Assembly: GCA_009704065.1 (NCBI GenBank)
Contig: WLEX01000005.1
Location: 1-17,643 of the forward strand
Source of the DNA: Actinomycetota bacterium
GTDB lineage: Bacteria > Actinomycetota > Acidimicrobiia > Acidimicrobiales > Ilumatobacteraceae
DNA: 17,643 nucleotides
Reading direction: 5' to 3'
The translations under genes were made by a program, and so were the position numbers. Each line of letters starts with the position of its first letter. The first letter of the stretch is position 1. Below, in pieces: positions 7,303 through 14,281 of the stretch. The notes under the pieces are model-generated. The model saw only the letters and a list, made by a program, of their open reading frames with translations, did not search any database and was not told the origin of the DNA.

Positions 7303-8334
7303 ATGACATCGAATCAGAAGTATCCATTACGTATGAGGGGAGCCTTGGGTTCGCCTTATTCGCTCAAGATGCGAAGTGTTCTGCGATATCGCCGCATTCC
7401 ATTTACGTGGGTGCCACAGGGCTCGCAGTGGGATGATCTTCCACCTTTCCCATTGATTCCTGCAATCGCCTTCCCCGATGACAAGGGTGATTATTCCGAC
7501 GCAATGATCGATTCGAGTCCACTCATCATGCGGTTAGAAGGAATGTATTCCGAGCGGAGCTTGGTGCCCACTGATCCGGTTGTTGCATTCATCGATTATC
7601 TCTTTGAGGATTATGCAGATGAGTGGGTGACCAAGCAGATGTACCACTATCGCTGGTACTACAACGACGCCATCGACAAGGCCGGAAAACTTTTGCCTCT
7701 TGATGGAAACCAACAAATGTCTGTGCATCGTGCTGAGCAATCCAAGCAATACATAACAGACCGTCAAATTTCTCGACGTGCTCTCGTGGGATCCACCGAA
7801 GAAAATCGTCCAGCCATTGAAGAGTCATATGTTCGCCTCTTACAGATGATGCAAGATCATTTGGTGGAAGCCCCGTTTCTTCTTGGGCAACGACCTGGAC
7901 GTGGTGACTTTGGAATGTTCGGTCAAATGGTGGAACTGTTGCGCTGGGATCCAGAATCGGCACGAGTCGGTATCGCCAATGCACCACGCATGGTGAATTG
8001 GGTTGATCGCACTGATGATTTGTCATGGTGGGAGGTAGATGGCAACGAAGGTTGGGTATCACGAGATGCGATAGCTCCTACAGCCCTTGCTCTTCTTCCC
8101 GAAATTGGTCGTACCTATGCGCCATTTTTACTTGCTAACGATGCGGCCTTAGAAGCGGGAGAAGAAACTTTCCGTTGCACTATTGATGGGCACCCGTACA
8201 GCCAAGGAACTTTTGTATATCAACGTAAGTGTTTGCGATGGATTCGCGAAGAATATGCGCGTTTGTTGCCCACTGATAGAAACGATGTAGATGCTCTCTT
8301 AAAGGGCACCGGCTGCGAGCAACTCTTCCTGTGA
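7303..8334 (+). CDS. GST-fold protein, long form (thioredoxin-like N domain plus helical C domain)
   Basis: Cytosolic protein of 343 residues with glutathione S-transferase architecture. The thioredoxin-like part (8-80) has GSPYSLKMR (16-24), where SPYS occupies the place of the CxxC-type active site, then FPLIPAIAF (49-57) with a proline at the cis-Pro position and a Ser-Ser (71-72) like the thiol-binding loop. The helical domain carries FLLGQRPGRGDFGMFGQM (192-209), the usual C-domain signature with its capping aspartate. An extension of about 110 residues (235-343) is longer than in standard GSTs. The next gene, another GST-fold protein, begins in this gene's stop codon, so the two are probably made in equal amounts. 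Most actinobacteria use mycothiol instead of glutathione, so the thiol used is open. A transferase, a reductase or a non-enzymatic role are all possible. Confidence 0.82.
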   Translation: MTSNQKYPLRMRGALGSPYSLKMRSVLRYRRIPFTWVPQGSQWDDLPPFPLIPAIAFPDDKGDYSDAMIDSSPLIMRLEGMYSERSLVPTDPVVAFIDYLFEDYADEWVTKQMYHYRWYYNDAIDKAGKLLPLDGNQQMSVHRAEQSKQYITDRQISRRALVGSTEENRPAIEESYVRLLQMMQDHLVEAPFLLGQRPGRGDFGMFGQMVELLRWDPESARVGIANAPRMVNWVDRTDDLSWWEVDGNEGWVSRDAIAPTALALLPEIGRTYAPFLLANDAALEAGEETFRCTIDGHPYSQGTFVYQRKCLRWIREEYARLLPTDRNDVDALLKGTGCEQLFL

Positions 8335-9020
8335 TGGACAGTAGTCAGGTCACTCTTTTTGGACATTGGATTTGTCCATATTCCATACGTGTGCAATTCG
8401 CGCTTGGCCAACGCAAGATTGCCTATGACCTTGTTGAGGTTCCGCCACGCGCGGTACGACCAAGAGATTTTGTTGTTCCGTCGGAGTTCATTGAACACAG
8501 CCCCAAACTTGAAGTTCCTATGGTGAAGTGTGGAACCGAGTACCTAGCTGATTCCATACCCATCTTGGAGTGGCTCGAAGAACTAATCAGCACTGATTCT
8601 TTGTTGCCGGAACAAGGAGAAGATCGACATCTTGTGCGCCAACGTGTGCAGTGGCTCGACAAACACCTGTACTGGCCTATGGTTGGCGTGTACTACGGCA
8701 CCGATAACGTAAAGATCGCAGAAGCAAGCAATGCATTGGGCAATGCATTGGTAGAGATATCAACTTGGCTACAGGATTCGCAATGGCTCGCTGGCACTCA
8801 GCCCACAATTGCTGAAGCAATCATGGTGGGTTTTTACACCCGAATCGATGGTCTTCGTGAATTGGGCCTGACCGCGTCTATTCCCACAGAAGTGGCAGCA
8901 CATATAGATCGGTGCAAACAACTAGAGGGTTGGGGACACGTTGAGTGGTCTGCGGAACAAACTAATGAGTTTGTGGGGCGCTTTCAGAAATACCGAGAAA
9001 TTCAAAACGCACGTAGCTAG
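8334..9020 (+). CDS. GST-fold protein with CPYS active site (omega/beta-like)
   Basis: Cytosolic protein of 228 residues. The N-terminal strand VTLFGHWICPYSIRV (6-20) holds C14-P-Y-S, the motif of omega-like GSTs and glutaredoxin-type thiol transferases, so a thiol reductase or transferase reaction on cysteine is plausible. KLEVPMVKCG has the cis-proline and YLADSIPILEWLEE carries the acidic-Ser pair that holds the thiol gamma-glutamyl group in the family. The helical domain includes WLAGTQPTIAEAIMVGF, close to the usual C-domain signature. The start ATG overlaps the previous TGA as TGATG; GTG at 8331 would add one residue. The coupling to a Ser-type GST-fold partner suggests joint function or a heterodimer. 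An exact 12-bp duplication in frame at 8728-8751 gives NALG-NALV. Confidence 0.85.
   Translation: MDSSQVTLFGHWICPYSIRVQFALGQRKIAYDLVEVPPRAVRPRDFVVPSEFIEHSPKLEVPMVKCGTEYLADSIPILEWLEELISTDSLLPEQGEDRHLVRQRVQWLDKHLYWPMVGVYYGTDNVKIAEASNALGNALVEISTWLQDSQWLAGTQPTIAEAIMVGFYTRIDGLRELGLTASIPTEVAAHIDRCKQLEGWGHVEWSAEQTNEFVGRFQKYREIQNARS
8728..8751 (+). repeat. In-frame 12-bp tandem duplication inside the CPYS GST gene
   Basis: GCAATGCATTGG occurs twice in direct succession (8728-8739 and 8740-8751). It keeps the reading frame and encodes NALG followed by NALV in a helical-domain loop or helix. Each copy contains the 10-bp palindrome CAATGCATTG. It looks like a slippage duplication. Confidence 0.85.
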
Positions 9021-9043
9021 TACTAGGCAAGTATCGTTGCCGC
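9017..9043 (+). promoter_or_regulatory. Putative leaderless promoter with inverted repeats before the second MFS gene
   Basis: TATCGT (9032-9037) lies six bases before the GTG start at 9044. GGCAA (9026-9030) and TTGCC (9037-9041) are exact inverted arms around the hexamer. Just upstream CTAGTACTAG (9017-9026) is a perfect 10-bp palindrome that includes the stop codon of the GST gene. No Shine-Dalgarno is at normal distance. The dyads may be operator half-sites or chance. Confidence 0.5.
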
Positions 9044-10282
9044 GTGGCAGGTAACGAGAAAATGCTCGGAGAGATTTCTGAGCTGTGGAAGATTGACGGC
9101 TTTCGTCAGCTCTTTTTTGCACGCGTAGTAAGTAATTTCGGAAATGGTATTGCCCCTATTGCGTTGGCCTTTGGTGTGTTGTCATTACCCGGTGCTGATG
9201 CAGGGTCTCTCAGCTACGTCACAACAGCACACATGATTCCGTTAGTTCTGTTCATGCTGGTGGGTGGAGTGGCGGCCGATCGATTTGGGCGATCACAGTT
9301 GGTGGGCATCACCGACATCGTGGGAAGTGTATTTGTGGCTATAAGCGCAGCAAGTTTTCTCACTCACCATGCCACGGTGCCTCTGTTGTGCTTCAACGCT
9401 TTTGTTTTCGGATTACTAAATGCACTTTGGTATCCAGCATTTAGTGGAATTATGCCGTTGATTGTGCCATCTCATTTACTGCAAGCGGGAAACTCCGCGC
9501 TCGGCGTGGGCGCAAATCTTTCATTTACCCTTGGAGCCAGTGTCGCCGGAGTAGTGGTCTCATCGGCTGGGTCGGGATGGGGATTAGCAATCGATGCTGC
9601 ATCATTTTTAATTGCGGGCATATTGGTATTGCGTATGAAGTTGCCTCGTACTGAACAGTCTGAAGGGAAACAACCATCGATGATTCAGCAACTACGCGAG
9701 GGCTGGTTTGAGTTTTCATCGCGTCGTTGGATTGTCGTGATCGTTGCGTCGTTCGCGTTTTATCACATGGCCTTCGAAGGTTTTCTCGGAGTTCTTGCAC
9801 CTGTGCAATCGAAAGAAGCATTGCATGGCGCTAAGGACATGGGGTACATGATGTTCTCCTTTGGCGTCGGCAGTGTGTTGGGCACGGTATTTGCTCTACG
9901 TTTGCGTCCTCGACGTCCTTTGCTGTTGGCAGTCGGTGTTACTCCTGTTGCTGCACTCTGGATTTTGGCCATGGCTGTGCCGATGCCTCTCATCGTTCTG
10001 TGTATTACGGCGGCGGGAACAGGAATTGCGCTCGACCTGATGTACGCAAACTGGATGACCACTATTCATACGCATGTTCCAGAAGAGGCTTTATCGCGTG
10101 TTGGTTCCTACGATGCATTCGGCTCACTGGCGTTTGCACCCCTTGGGCTTTTTGTGGCTGGTCCGATCACTCACTTAGTGGGTGTTACCACCGCTTTGGT
10201 GGTTGCGGGATGTATTACGTTAGTCGCATCAGTAGCGCCGCTCTTCTCCCGTGAAGTGCGACATCTAGAACGTATTGACTAG
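9044..10282 (+). CDS. MFS exporter, DHA3/EntS-MefA-like
   Basis: Inner-membrane transporter of 412 residues with about 10-12 helices. The N-terminal cytosolic segment ELWKIDGFRQLFFARVVSNF (13-32), with the arginine in the first helix, and motif A GGVAADRFGRSQL (74-86) are typical of the MFS_3/DHA3 group, which includes macrolide exporters and siderophore exporters. ALWYPAFSGIMPLIVP fits the helix-four/five loop of that group. The GTG start is chosen because the protein aligns from there and a -10-like hexamer sits six bases upstream; an internal ATG at 9062 is possible. Its stop codon shares CTAG with the convergent amidohydrolase. It follows the GST-fold pair by 23 bp and may be partly read through from it. 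Substrate unknown. Confidence 0.88.
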   Translation: MAGNEKMLGEISELWKIDGFRQLFFARVVSNFGNGIAPIALAFGVLSLPGADAGSLSYVTTAHMIPLVLFMLVGGVAADRFGRSQLVGITDIVGSVFVAISAASFLTHHATVPLLCFNAFVFGLLNALWYPAFSGIMPLIVPSHLLQAGNSALGVGANLSFTLGASVAGVVVSSAGSGWGLAIDAASFLIAGILVLRMKLPRTEQSEGKQPSMIQQLREGWFEFSSRRWIVVIVASFAFYHMAFEGFLGVLAPVQSKEALHGAKDMGYMMFSFGVGSVLGTVFALRLRPRRPLLLAVGVTPVAALWILAMAVPMPLIVLCITAAGTGIALDLMYANWMTTIHTHVPEEALSRVGSYDAFGSLAFAPLGLFVAGPITHLVGVTTALVVAGCITLVASVAPLFSREVRHLERID

Positions 10283-12024
10283 GCGCGTACTAGTCGTCCG
10301 GGACGTGCACCAGTATCAACACCATCGCGACGAGTAATGGTGCCGTTCACAATGGTCGCTACGTAGCCGCTTGCAGATTGCAACAAACGACGGCCACCTG
10401 CGGGTAAGTCATTCACTGCATATGGTGCTCGGATAGTCAATTTGTCAAAATCAATGACATTGATGTCGGCTCTTGTGCCTGGGGTGATGGAGCCTCGGTC
10501 GGTCATTCCCAAAACTTCAGCAGTTGCTGTCGTTTGTAGACGTACCGCTTCTTCGATAGCAAGCTTTGGCCCGCGCGCACGATCGCGTGCCCAATGAGTG
10601 AGCAAGTAGGTAGGAATTGACGCGTCGCAAATCATGCGCACATGTGCTCCACCATCACTGAGCCCATTGATTGCTGCAGGATGCGTCAGCATTTCGTAGA
10701 TGACATCATGGTTTTCTTCAACGTAGTTGAGAGTTGGGAACATGAGGAATGCATCGCCATTGTTCTCATTGAGCAAGTCGTATGCCATTTCGAGTGGAGA
10801 CACGCCCGCCGCTGCAGCAAGTGCTGCTACAGACATTTCATGGGTGGGTTCGTAATCGACATTGTCACCCATGGCGTACACAAGGTGAGGAATCATGCCA
10901 AGACGAGGGCCGAGGCCATCGAATTGCACCTCATGGTCGATGGGTGCATCGGTCTCCGACAAAATTTGTGCACGTACCTCAGGTTTTGCCAATTCCTTTT
11001 TCAGATCAGCAAGTGACAAGGTCTCTGCCAACTTCATATATGTGGGACGCTTGGTGAAAAAGTGATAGCCAGCCCAGCCCACCATCATTCCGAATGGACG
11101 TGCAGCAACCTGCGGACGCAAGTAGCCACCCTTTTTCATGATGTCGGAAGAAAAATCGAGTGCTTCTCTCCATGCATCGGGAGTAGTCATGTATTGCAAC
11201 AACAAATATGTGACTTTGAGATTGGTCCGAGTTGCAAGGTCACCCATCCATTGCAGTTCTTCGCGCATTCCCATCGTGGGTTGATCTCCACCATCGGGGA
11301 GAACCTCGGGAGCAATTTCGAAAAGACCACCACCACCGGCAGTGAGAGCATCGGCAATGGCATTGAGCTCTTCGCTACTTGCAAAAGTTCCAGGAACTGG
11401 TTGACCATCTTTGGCTTTATGACCCATGGTGCGACTTGTAGAAAACCCCACAGCACCTGCTTCACGCGCCTCGCGAACGATGCGGGCCATTTCTTCAATA
11501 TCTGTGGCAGTTGCGTCCTCGTTACGCGCACCTCGTTCACCCATCACATACCCGCGCACTGCACCATGGGGAACATACGCAGCGATATCCATGCTGTATT
11601 GCCGCTTATCAATCGCATCGAGATATTCGGGGAAGGTTTCCCAATCCCAACTTATGCCTTCATGAAGTGCAGTACCAGGAATGTCCTCCACGCCTTCCAT
11701 GAGTTGAACAAGCCACTCTTCTTGACCAGGACGAACAGGAGCGAACCCCACACCACAGTTACCGACCACAACGGTGGTGACACCATGACCACTCGATGGT
11801 TCAAGCAATGTGTCCCAACTGATTTGTCCGTCGTAATGAGTATGAATATCGATGAAGCCGGGCGTGACAAGTTTGCCGGCAGCGTCGATTTCTTCGGTGG
11901 CTTCACCAACAATGGTGGTGGCAACTTCCACAATGCGACCGTCACGGATTGCAACATCGGCAATACGGGGTGCAGCCCCAGTGCCATCGACAACCATGCC
12001 TCCACGGATCAGTAGATCAAACAT
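10279..12024 (-). CDS. D-aminoacylase-like amidohydrolase (N-acyl-D-amino-acid deacylase family)
   Basis: Cytosolic amidohydrolase-superfamily enzyme of 581 residues with a small beta-sandwich formed by both ends and a TIM barrel. GFIDIHTHYDGQ (57-67) supplies metal ligands H61 and H63. C90 in GNCGVGFAPV lies 29 residues after H61, the same spacing as H67 to C96 in D-aminoacylase, and D457 in GLSDGGAH matches the catalytic aspartate region. No histidine occurs between 203 and 320, where the barrel normally gives two more, so the metal site or chemistry may differ. The start at 12024 has AAGGGGG five bases upstream; the open frame extends 23 codons further but without such a site. It is divergent from the monooxygenase gene and convergent with the MFS gene. 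N-acyl amino acid, hydantoin-like or other amide substrates are all possible. Confidence 0.85.
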   Translation of the reverse strand: MFDLLIRGGMVVDGTGAAPRIADVAIRDGRIVEVATTIVGEATEEIDAAGKLVTPGFIDIHTHYDGQISWDTLLEPSSGHGVTTVVVGNCGVGFAPVRPGQEEWLVQLMEGVEDIPGTALHEGISWDWETFPEYLDAIDKRQYSMDIAAYVPHGAVRGYVMGERGARNEDATATDIEEMARIVREAREAGAVGFSTSRTMGHKAKDGQPVPGTFASSEELNAIADALTAGGGGLFEIAPEVLPDGGDQPTMGMREELQWMGDLATRTNLKVTYLLLQYMTTPDAWREALDFSSDIMKKGGYLRPQVAARPFGMMVGWAGYHFFTKRPTYMKLAETLSLADLKKELAKPEVRAQILSETDAPIDHEVQFDGLGPRLGMIPHLVYAMGDNVDYEPTHEMSVAALAAAAGVSPLEMAYDLLNENNGDAFLMFPTLNYVEENHDVIYEMLTHPAAINGLSDGGAHVRMICDASIPTYLLTHWARDRARGPKLAIEEAVRLQTTATAEVLGMTDRGSITPGTRADINVIDFDKLTIRAPYAVNDLPAGGRRLLQSASGYVATIVNGTITRRDGVDTGARPGRLVRA

Positions 12025-12029
12025 GAGAA

Positions 12030-12053
12030 CCCCCTTCTCTGCAGAAAACCCTA
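12030..12053 (-). promoter_or_regulatory. Promoter and ribosome binding site of the amidohydrolase gene
   Basis: On the minus strand TAGGGT (12053-12048) can serve as -10 and AAGGGGG (12036-12030) is a good Shine-Dalgarno five bases before the ATG at 12024. This would give a short leader of about 17 bases, unlike the leaderless layout elsewhere in the window. Confidence 0.5.
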
Positions 12054-12119
12054 GTGGAGAATTGAATACTGCCCGCAAAGCGAGTTCGACCATTTCTCAA
12101 CTGCCAGCCCAAGCAACGA

Positions 12120-12154
12120 CATACATAGTATGAAGATGACGCCAAATGAGGAGG
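12120..12154 (+). promoter_or_regulatory. Promoter, hyphenated palindrome and ribosome binding site of the monooxygenase gene
   Basis: CATAC-ATA-GTATG (12120-12132) is a perfect 5-bp dyad with three central bases. It overlaps TAGTAT (12126-12131), a TANNNT -10 candidate, so a bound regulator would block transcription. GAGGAGG (12148-12154) is a strong Shine-Dalgarno four bases before the ATG at 12159. No regulator gene lies next to it in this window. Confidence 0.5.
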
Positions 12155-12158
12155 CCCC

Positions 12159-13661
12159 ATGACTCAGGCAGACACAATCGCCCGCCCAACCGGACAGAAA
12201 ATCGAACACGTTGATGTGCTCATTGTGGGGGCTGGAATCTCAGGTGTAGGGAGCGCGTATCACCTTCTCGATCAAGCTCCCGACAAGTCGTTTGCCGTAC
12301 TCGAGGCGTATGAAACATTTGGCGGAACGTGGCATATGCATACCTATCCAGGCGTGCGTTCCGATAGTGACTTGTACACATTTGGTTATCGCTTCAAGCC
12401 ATGGGTCGGAGCACCAATTGCATCGTCGGCAGAAATCAAGAAGTACATGGGTGAAGTGATCACTGAACATGGACTCGACAAATACATTCGTTACAGCCAC
12501 AAGATCACGAAGGCATCATGGTCGAGTCTGGAAAGCCGTTGGACTGTAGATGTCACTCGTAGTGATACAAACGAGTCGTTCCAAATGACTGCATCGTTTT
12601 TGTGGATGTGCCAGGGCTATTACAAGCATTCCGAGGGATACACACCCGAGTGGCCAGGCATGGATTCGTACAAGGGCCGTATTGTGCATCCGCAAACATG
12701 GCCAAAAGATCTCGATTACACAGGGAAGAAAGTTCTGGTCATTGGGTCAGGAGCTACTGCAGCCACCATTGTTCCCGCTATTGCAGCAGATGCCGAACAC
12801 GTAACAGTATTGCAGCGATCACCAACGTTCTTCGTGCCAGGTCGAAATGCCAATGAATTGGCCGACACATTGCGGCAGTTAGAAATTAGTGATGAATGGA
12901 TTCATGAGATCGTTCGCCGCAAAACATTGTTTGATCAACAACAAGTCACAAAAATGGCTGTCGAATATCCTGATCTTGTGCGCGACACGTTGCTTGATGG
13001 AATTCGTCCATTACTTCCCGAGGGATACGACATTGGAAAGCACTTCACACCGAAGTACCGCCCATGGCAACAACGCATTGCGTTTGTTCCCGATGGTGAT
13101 TTGTTTGCAGGTATCAAGTCTGGCAAAGCCAGCATGGTGACCGATGAAATTGAAACATTCACCGCAACAGGAGTACGTACCAAAGGTGGAGAAAACCTCG
13201 AGGCAGACATTGTTGTTACTGCGACTGGTTTCCATCTCAGCGTGCTGGGAGATATCCCATTCGATCTCGACGGCACTCCAGTCAACTGGGCCGACACAGT
13301 TACCTATCGCGGCATGATGTTCACCGGTATTCCGAACCTTGCTTGGGTGTTTGGATACTTCCGTGCCAGCTGGACATTGCGAGTCGACATTATGGGTGAC
13401 TTTATTGCACGCTTGTTTAAGAACATGGAAGCAAAGGGTGCAAAAGTTGTAACACCAACTCTTCGTGCTGAAGATGCAGATATGAAGATTGGGCCATGGA
13501 TGGATCCCGACAACTTCAACCCCAACTACTTAGTGCGTAGTCAGCACCTCATGCCAAAATCGGGCACGAAATCAGAGTGGCAACATAATCAGGACTACTG
13601 GGTAGAAAAAGACATTTTGCCAACTGCAGATCTGAACGACGGCTGCTTGAAGTACAGCTAG
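12159..13661 (+). CDS. EthA-like Baeyer-Villiger flavin monooxygenase
   Basis: FAD- and NADPH-dependent monooxygenase of 500 residues, likely inserting oxygen next to ketones or oxidising sulfides. The FAD Rossmann motif is GAGISGVG (24-31), followed by GGTWHMHTYPGVRSDSD (55-71). The Baeyer-Villiger fingerprint is YKGRIVHPQTWP (171-182), with Y instead of the usual first F. The NADPH-binding GSGATAATIVP follows at 196-206. The order and wording of these segments, including LQRSPTF and RYSHKITKASWS, closely track mycobacterial EthA (ethionamide-activating enzyme), as does the length. The start is fixed by GAGGAGG four bases upstream. It is divergent from the amidohydrolase and ends nine bases from the convergent DUF421 gene. 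Natural substrate is not deducible; the sequence supports the family strongly. Confidence 0.92.
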   Translation: MTQADTIARPTGQKIEHVDVLIVGAGISGVGSAYHLLDQAPDKSFAVLEAYETFGGTWHMHTYPGVRSDSDLYTFGYRFKPWVGAPIASSAEIKKYMGEVITEHGLDKYIRYSHKITKASWSSLESRWTVDVTRSDTNESFQMTASFLWMCQGYYKHSEGYTPEWPGMDSYKGRIVHPQTWPKDLDYTGKKVLVIGSGATAATIVPAIAADAEHVTVLQRSPTFFVPGRNANELADTLRQLEISDEWIHEIVRRKTLFDQQQVTKMAVEYPDLVRDTLLDGIRPLLPEGYDIGKHFTPKYRPWQQRIAFVPDGDLFAGIKSGKASMVTDEIETFTATGVRTKGGENLEADIVVTATGFHLSVLGDIPFDLDGTPVNWADTVTYRGMMFTGIPNLAWVFGYFRASWTLRVDIMGDFIARLFKNMEAKGAKVVTPTLRAEDADMKIGPWMDPDNFNPNYLVRSQHLMPKSGTKSEWQHNQDYWVEKDILPTADLNDGCLKYS

Positions 13662-13670
13662 CAAGGCTCC

Positions 13671-14216
13671 CTAGTTTAGTTTCGCTAGTAATTCGTCAAC
13701 TTTTGTAGTCAGTAATCGCAGCTGTTCTGGCATAGTGCCGCTCGACTTCAAGGTAATCAGAATGTCGCCATCAAAATTCAGAACAGCCTTTTCTACATTT
13801 TCAATACTGGTAGCGCCCACCCGAGATGCTTCCTGCATGATGTCATCGACACTCAATCTCTGACGCCGAAGGTTTCGCTTATTGACGAGGCCTGCACTAA
13901 CAAGTTCGATTGGTTTTCCAACTACTAGTGAATGAAGTCGAGGATGTCGACTGGTGACAAGCTCGACTAATCCATTTGCAAGAAACAAGGTTGTTGCACC
14001 GATGCCAGCCCCTGTGAGTGAATTGTCAATGCCGATGATGCCGTTTTGTACAGCATTGGCTACCGACAGAAGTAGTACAAATTGCAATGCATTGTTTTGT
14101 CCGATTTCTCTCTGTCCCCCGATGCGAAGTGCAATTAGGAGAAAAACATAGATAGCCAATGGTCGAAGAATCTTTTCGAGAATGGATGGATGGAGAAAAA
14201 ACATTGAGTGCAGCAT
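13671..14216 (-). CDS. DUF421 (YetF-like) membrane protein
   Basis: Protein of 181 residues with hydrophobic helices at about 15-31, 43-60 and 66-86, followed by a cytosolic alpha/beta domain. RIGGQREIGQ (31-40) after the first helix, VVGKPIELVSAGLVNKRNLR (98-117), then RLSVDDIMQEASRVGATSIE (120-139) and AVLNFDGDI (144-152) are the recurring DUF421 elements in order. Family function is not firmly known; some relatives are linked to sporulation or envelope stress in Bacillus. ATG 14216 has AGGG four bases upstream; TTG at 14219 would add one residue, and TAAGTT five bases before that TTG could be a -10. It lies 58 bp downstream of the nuclease gene on the same strand and may be read with it. 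Confidence 0.85.
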   Translation of the reverse strand: MLHSMFFLHPSILEKILRPLAIYVFLLIALRIGGQREIGQNNALQFVLLLSVANAVQNGIIGIDNSLTGAGIGATTLFLANGLVELVTSRHPRLHSLVVGKPIELVSAGLVNKRNLRRQRLSVDDIMQEASRVGATSIENVEKAVLNFDGDILITLKSSGTMPEQLRLLTTKVDELLAKLN

Positions 14217-14267
14217 CAAGCCCTAACTTAGTCCCGTGATGGCATATCTAAATCCCACTCAACTGGG

Positions 14268-14281
14268 GAAGTAGCTACTTC
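14268..14281. repeat. 14-bp perfect palindrome over the nuclease stop codon
   Basis: GAAGTAGCTACTTC reads the same on both strands and includes the minus-strand TAG stop of the nuclease gene. There is no loop, so it cannot fold as a normal terminator hairpin. It lies about 50 bp upstream of the DUF421 start and could be a protein-binding site or coincidence. Confidence 0.4.

Noticed and set aside
11062..12015. 317-codon plus-strand frame opposite the amidohydrolase gene
   Set aside because: It is antisense to a clearly functional gene with conserved metal-site motifs. Its translation is rich in His, Thr and Cys without domain patterns, as expected for a shadow frame.
12025..12093. N-terminal extension of the amidohydrolase by 23 residues
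   Set aside because: The family begins right at MFDLLIRGG, and a proper Shine-Dalgarno precedes that ATG. The extension would also cross the likely promoter.
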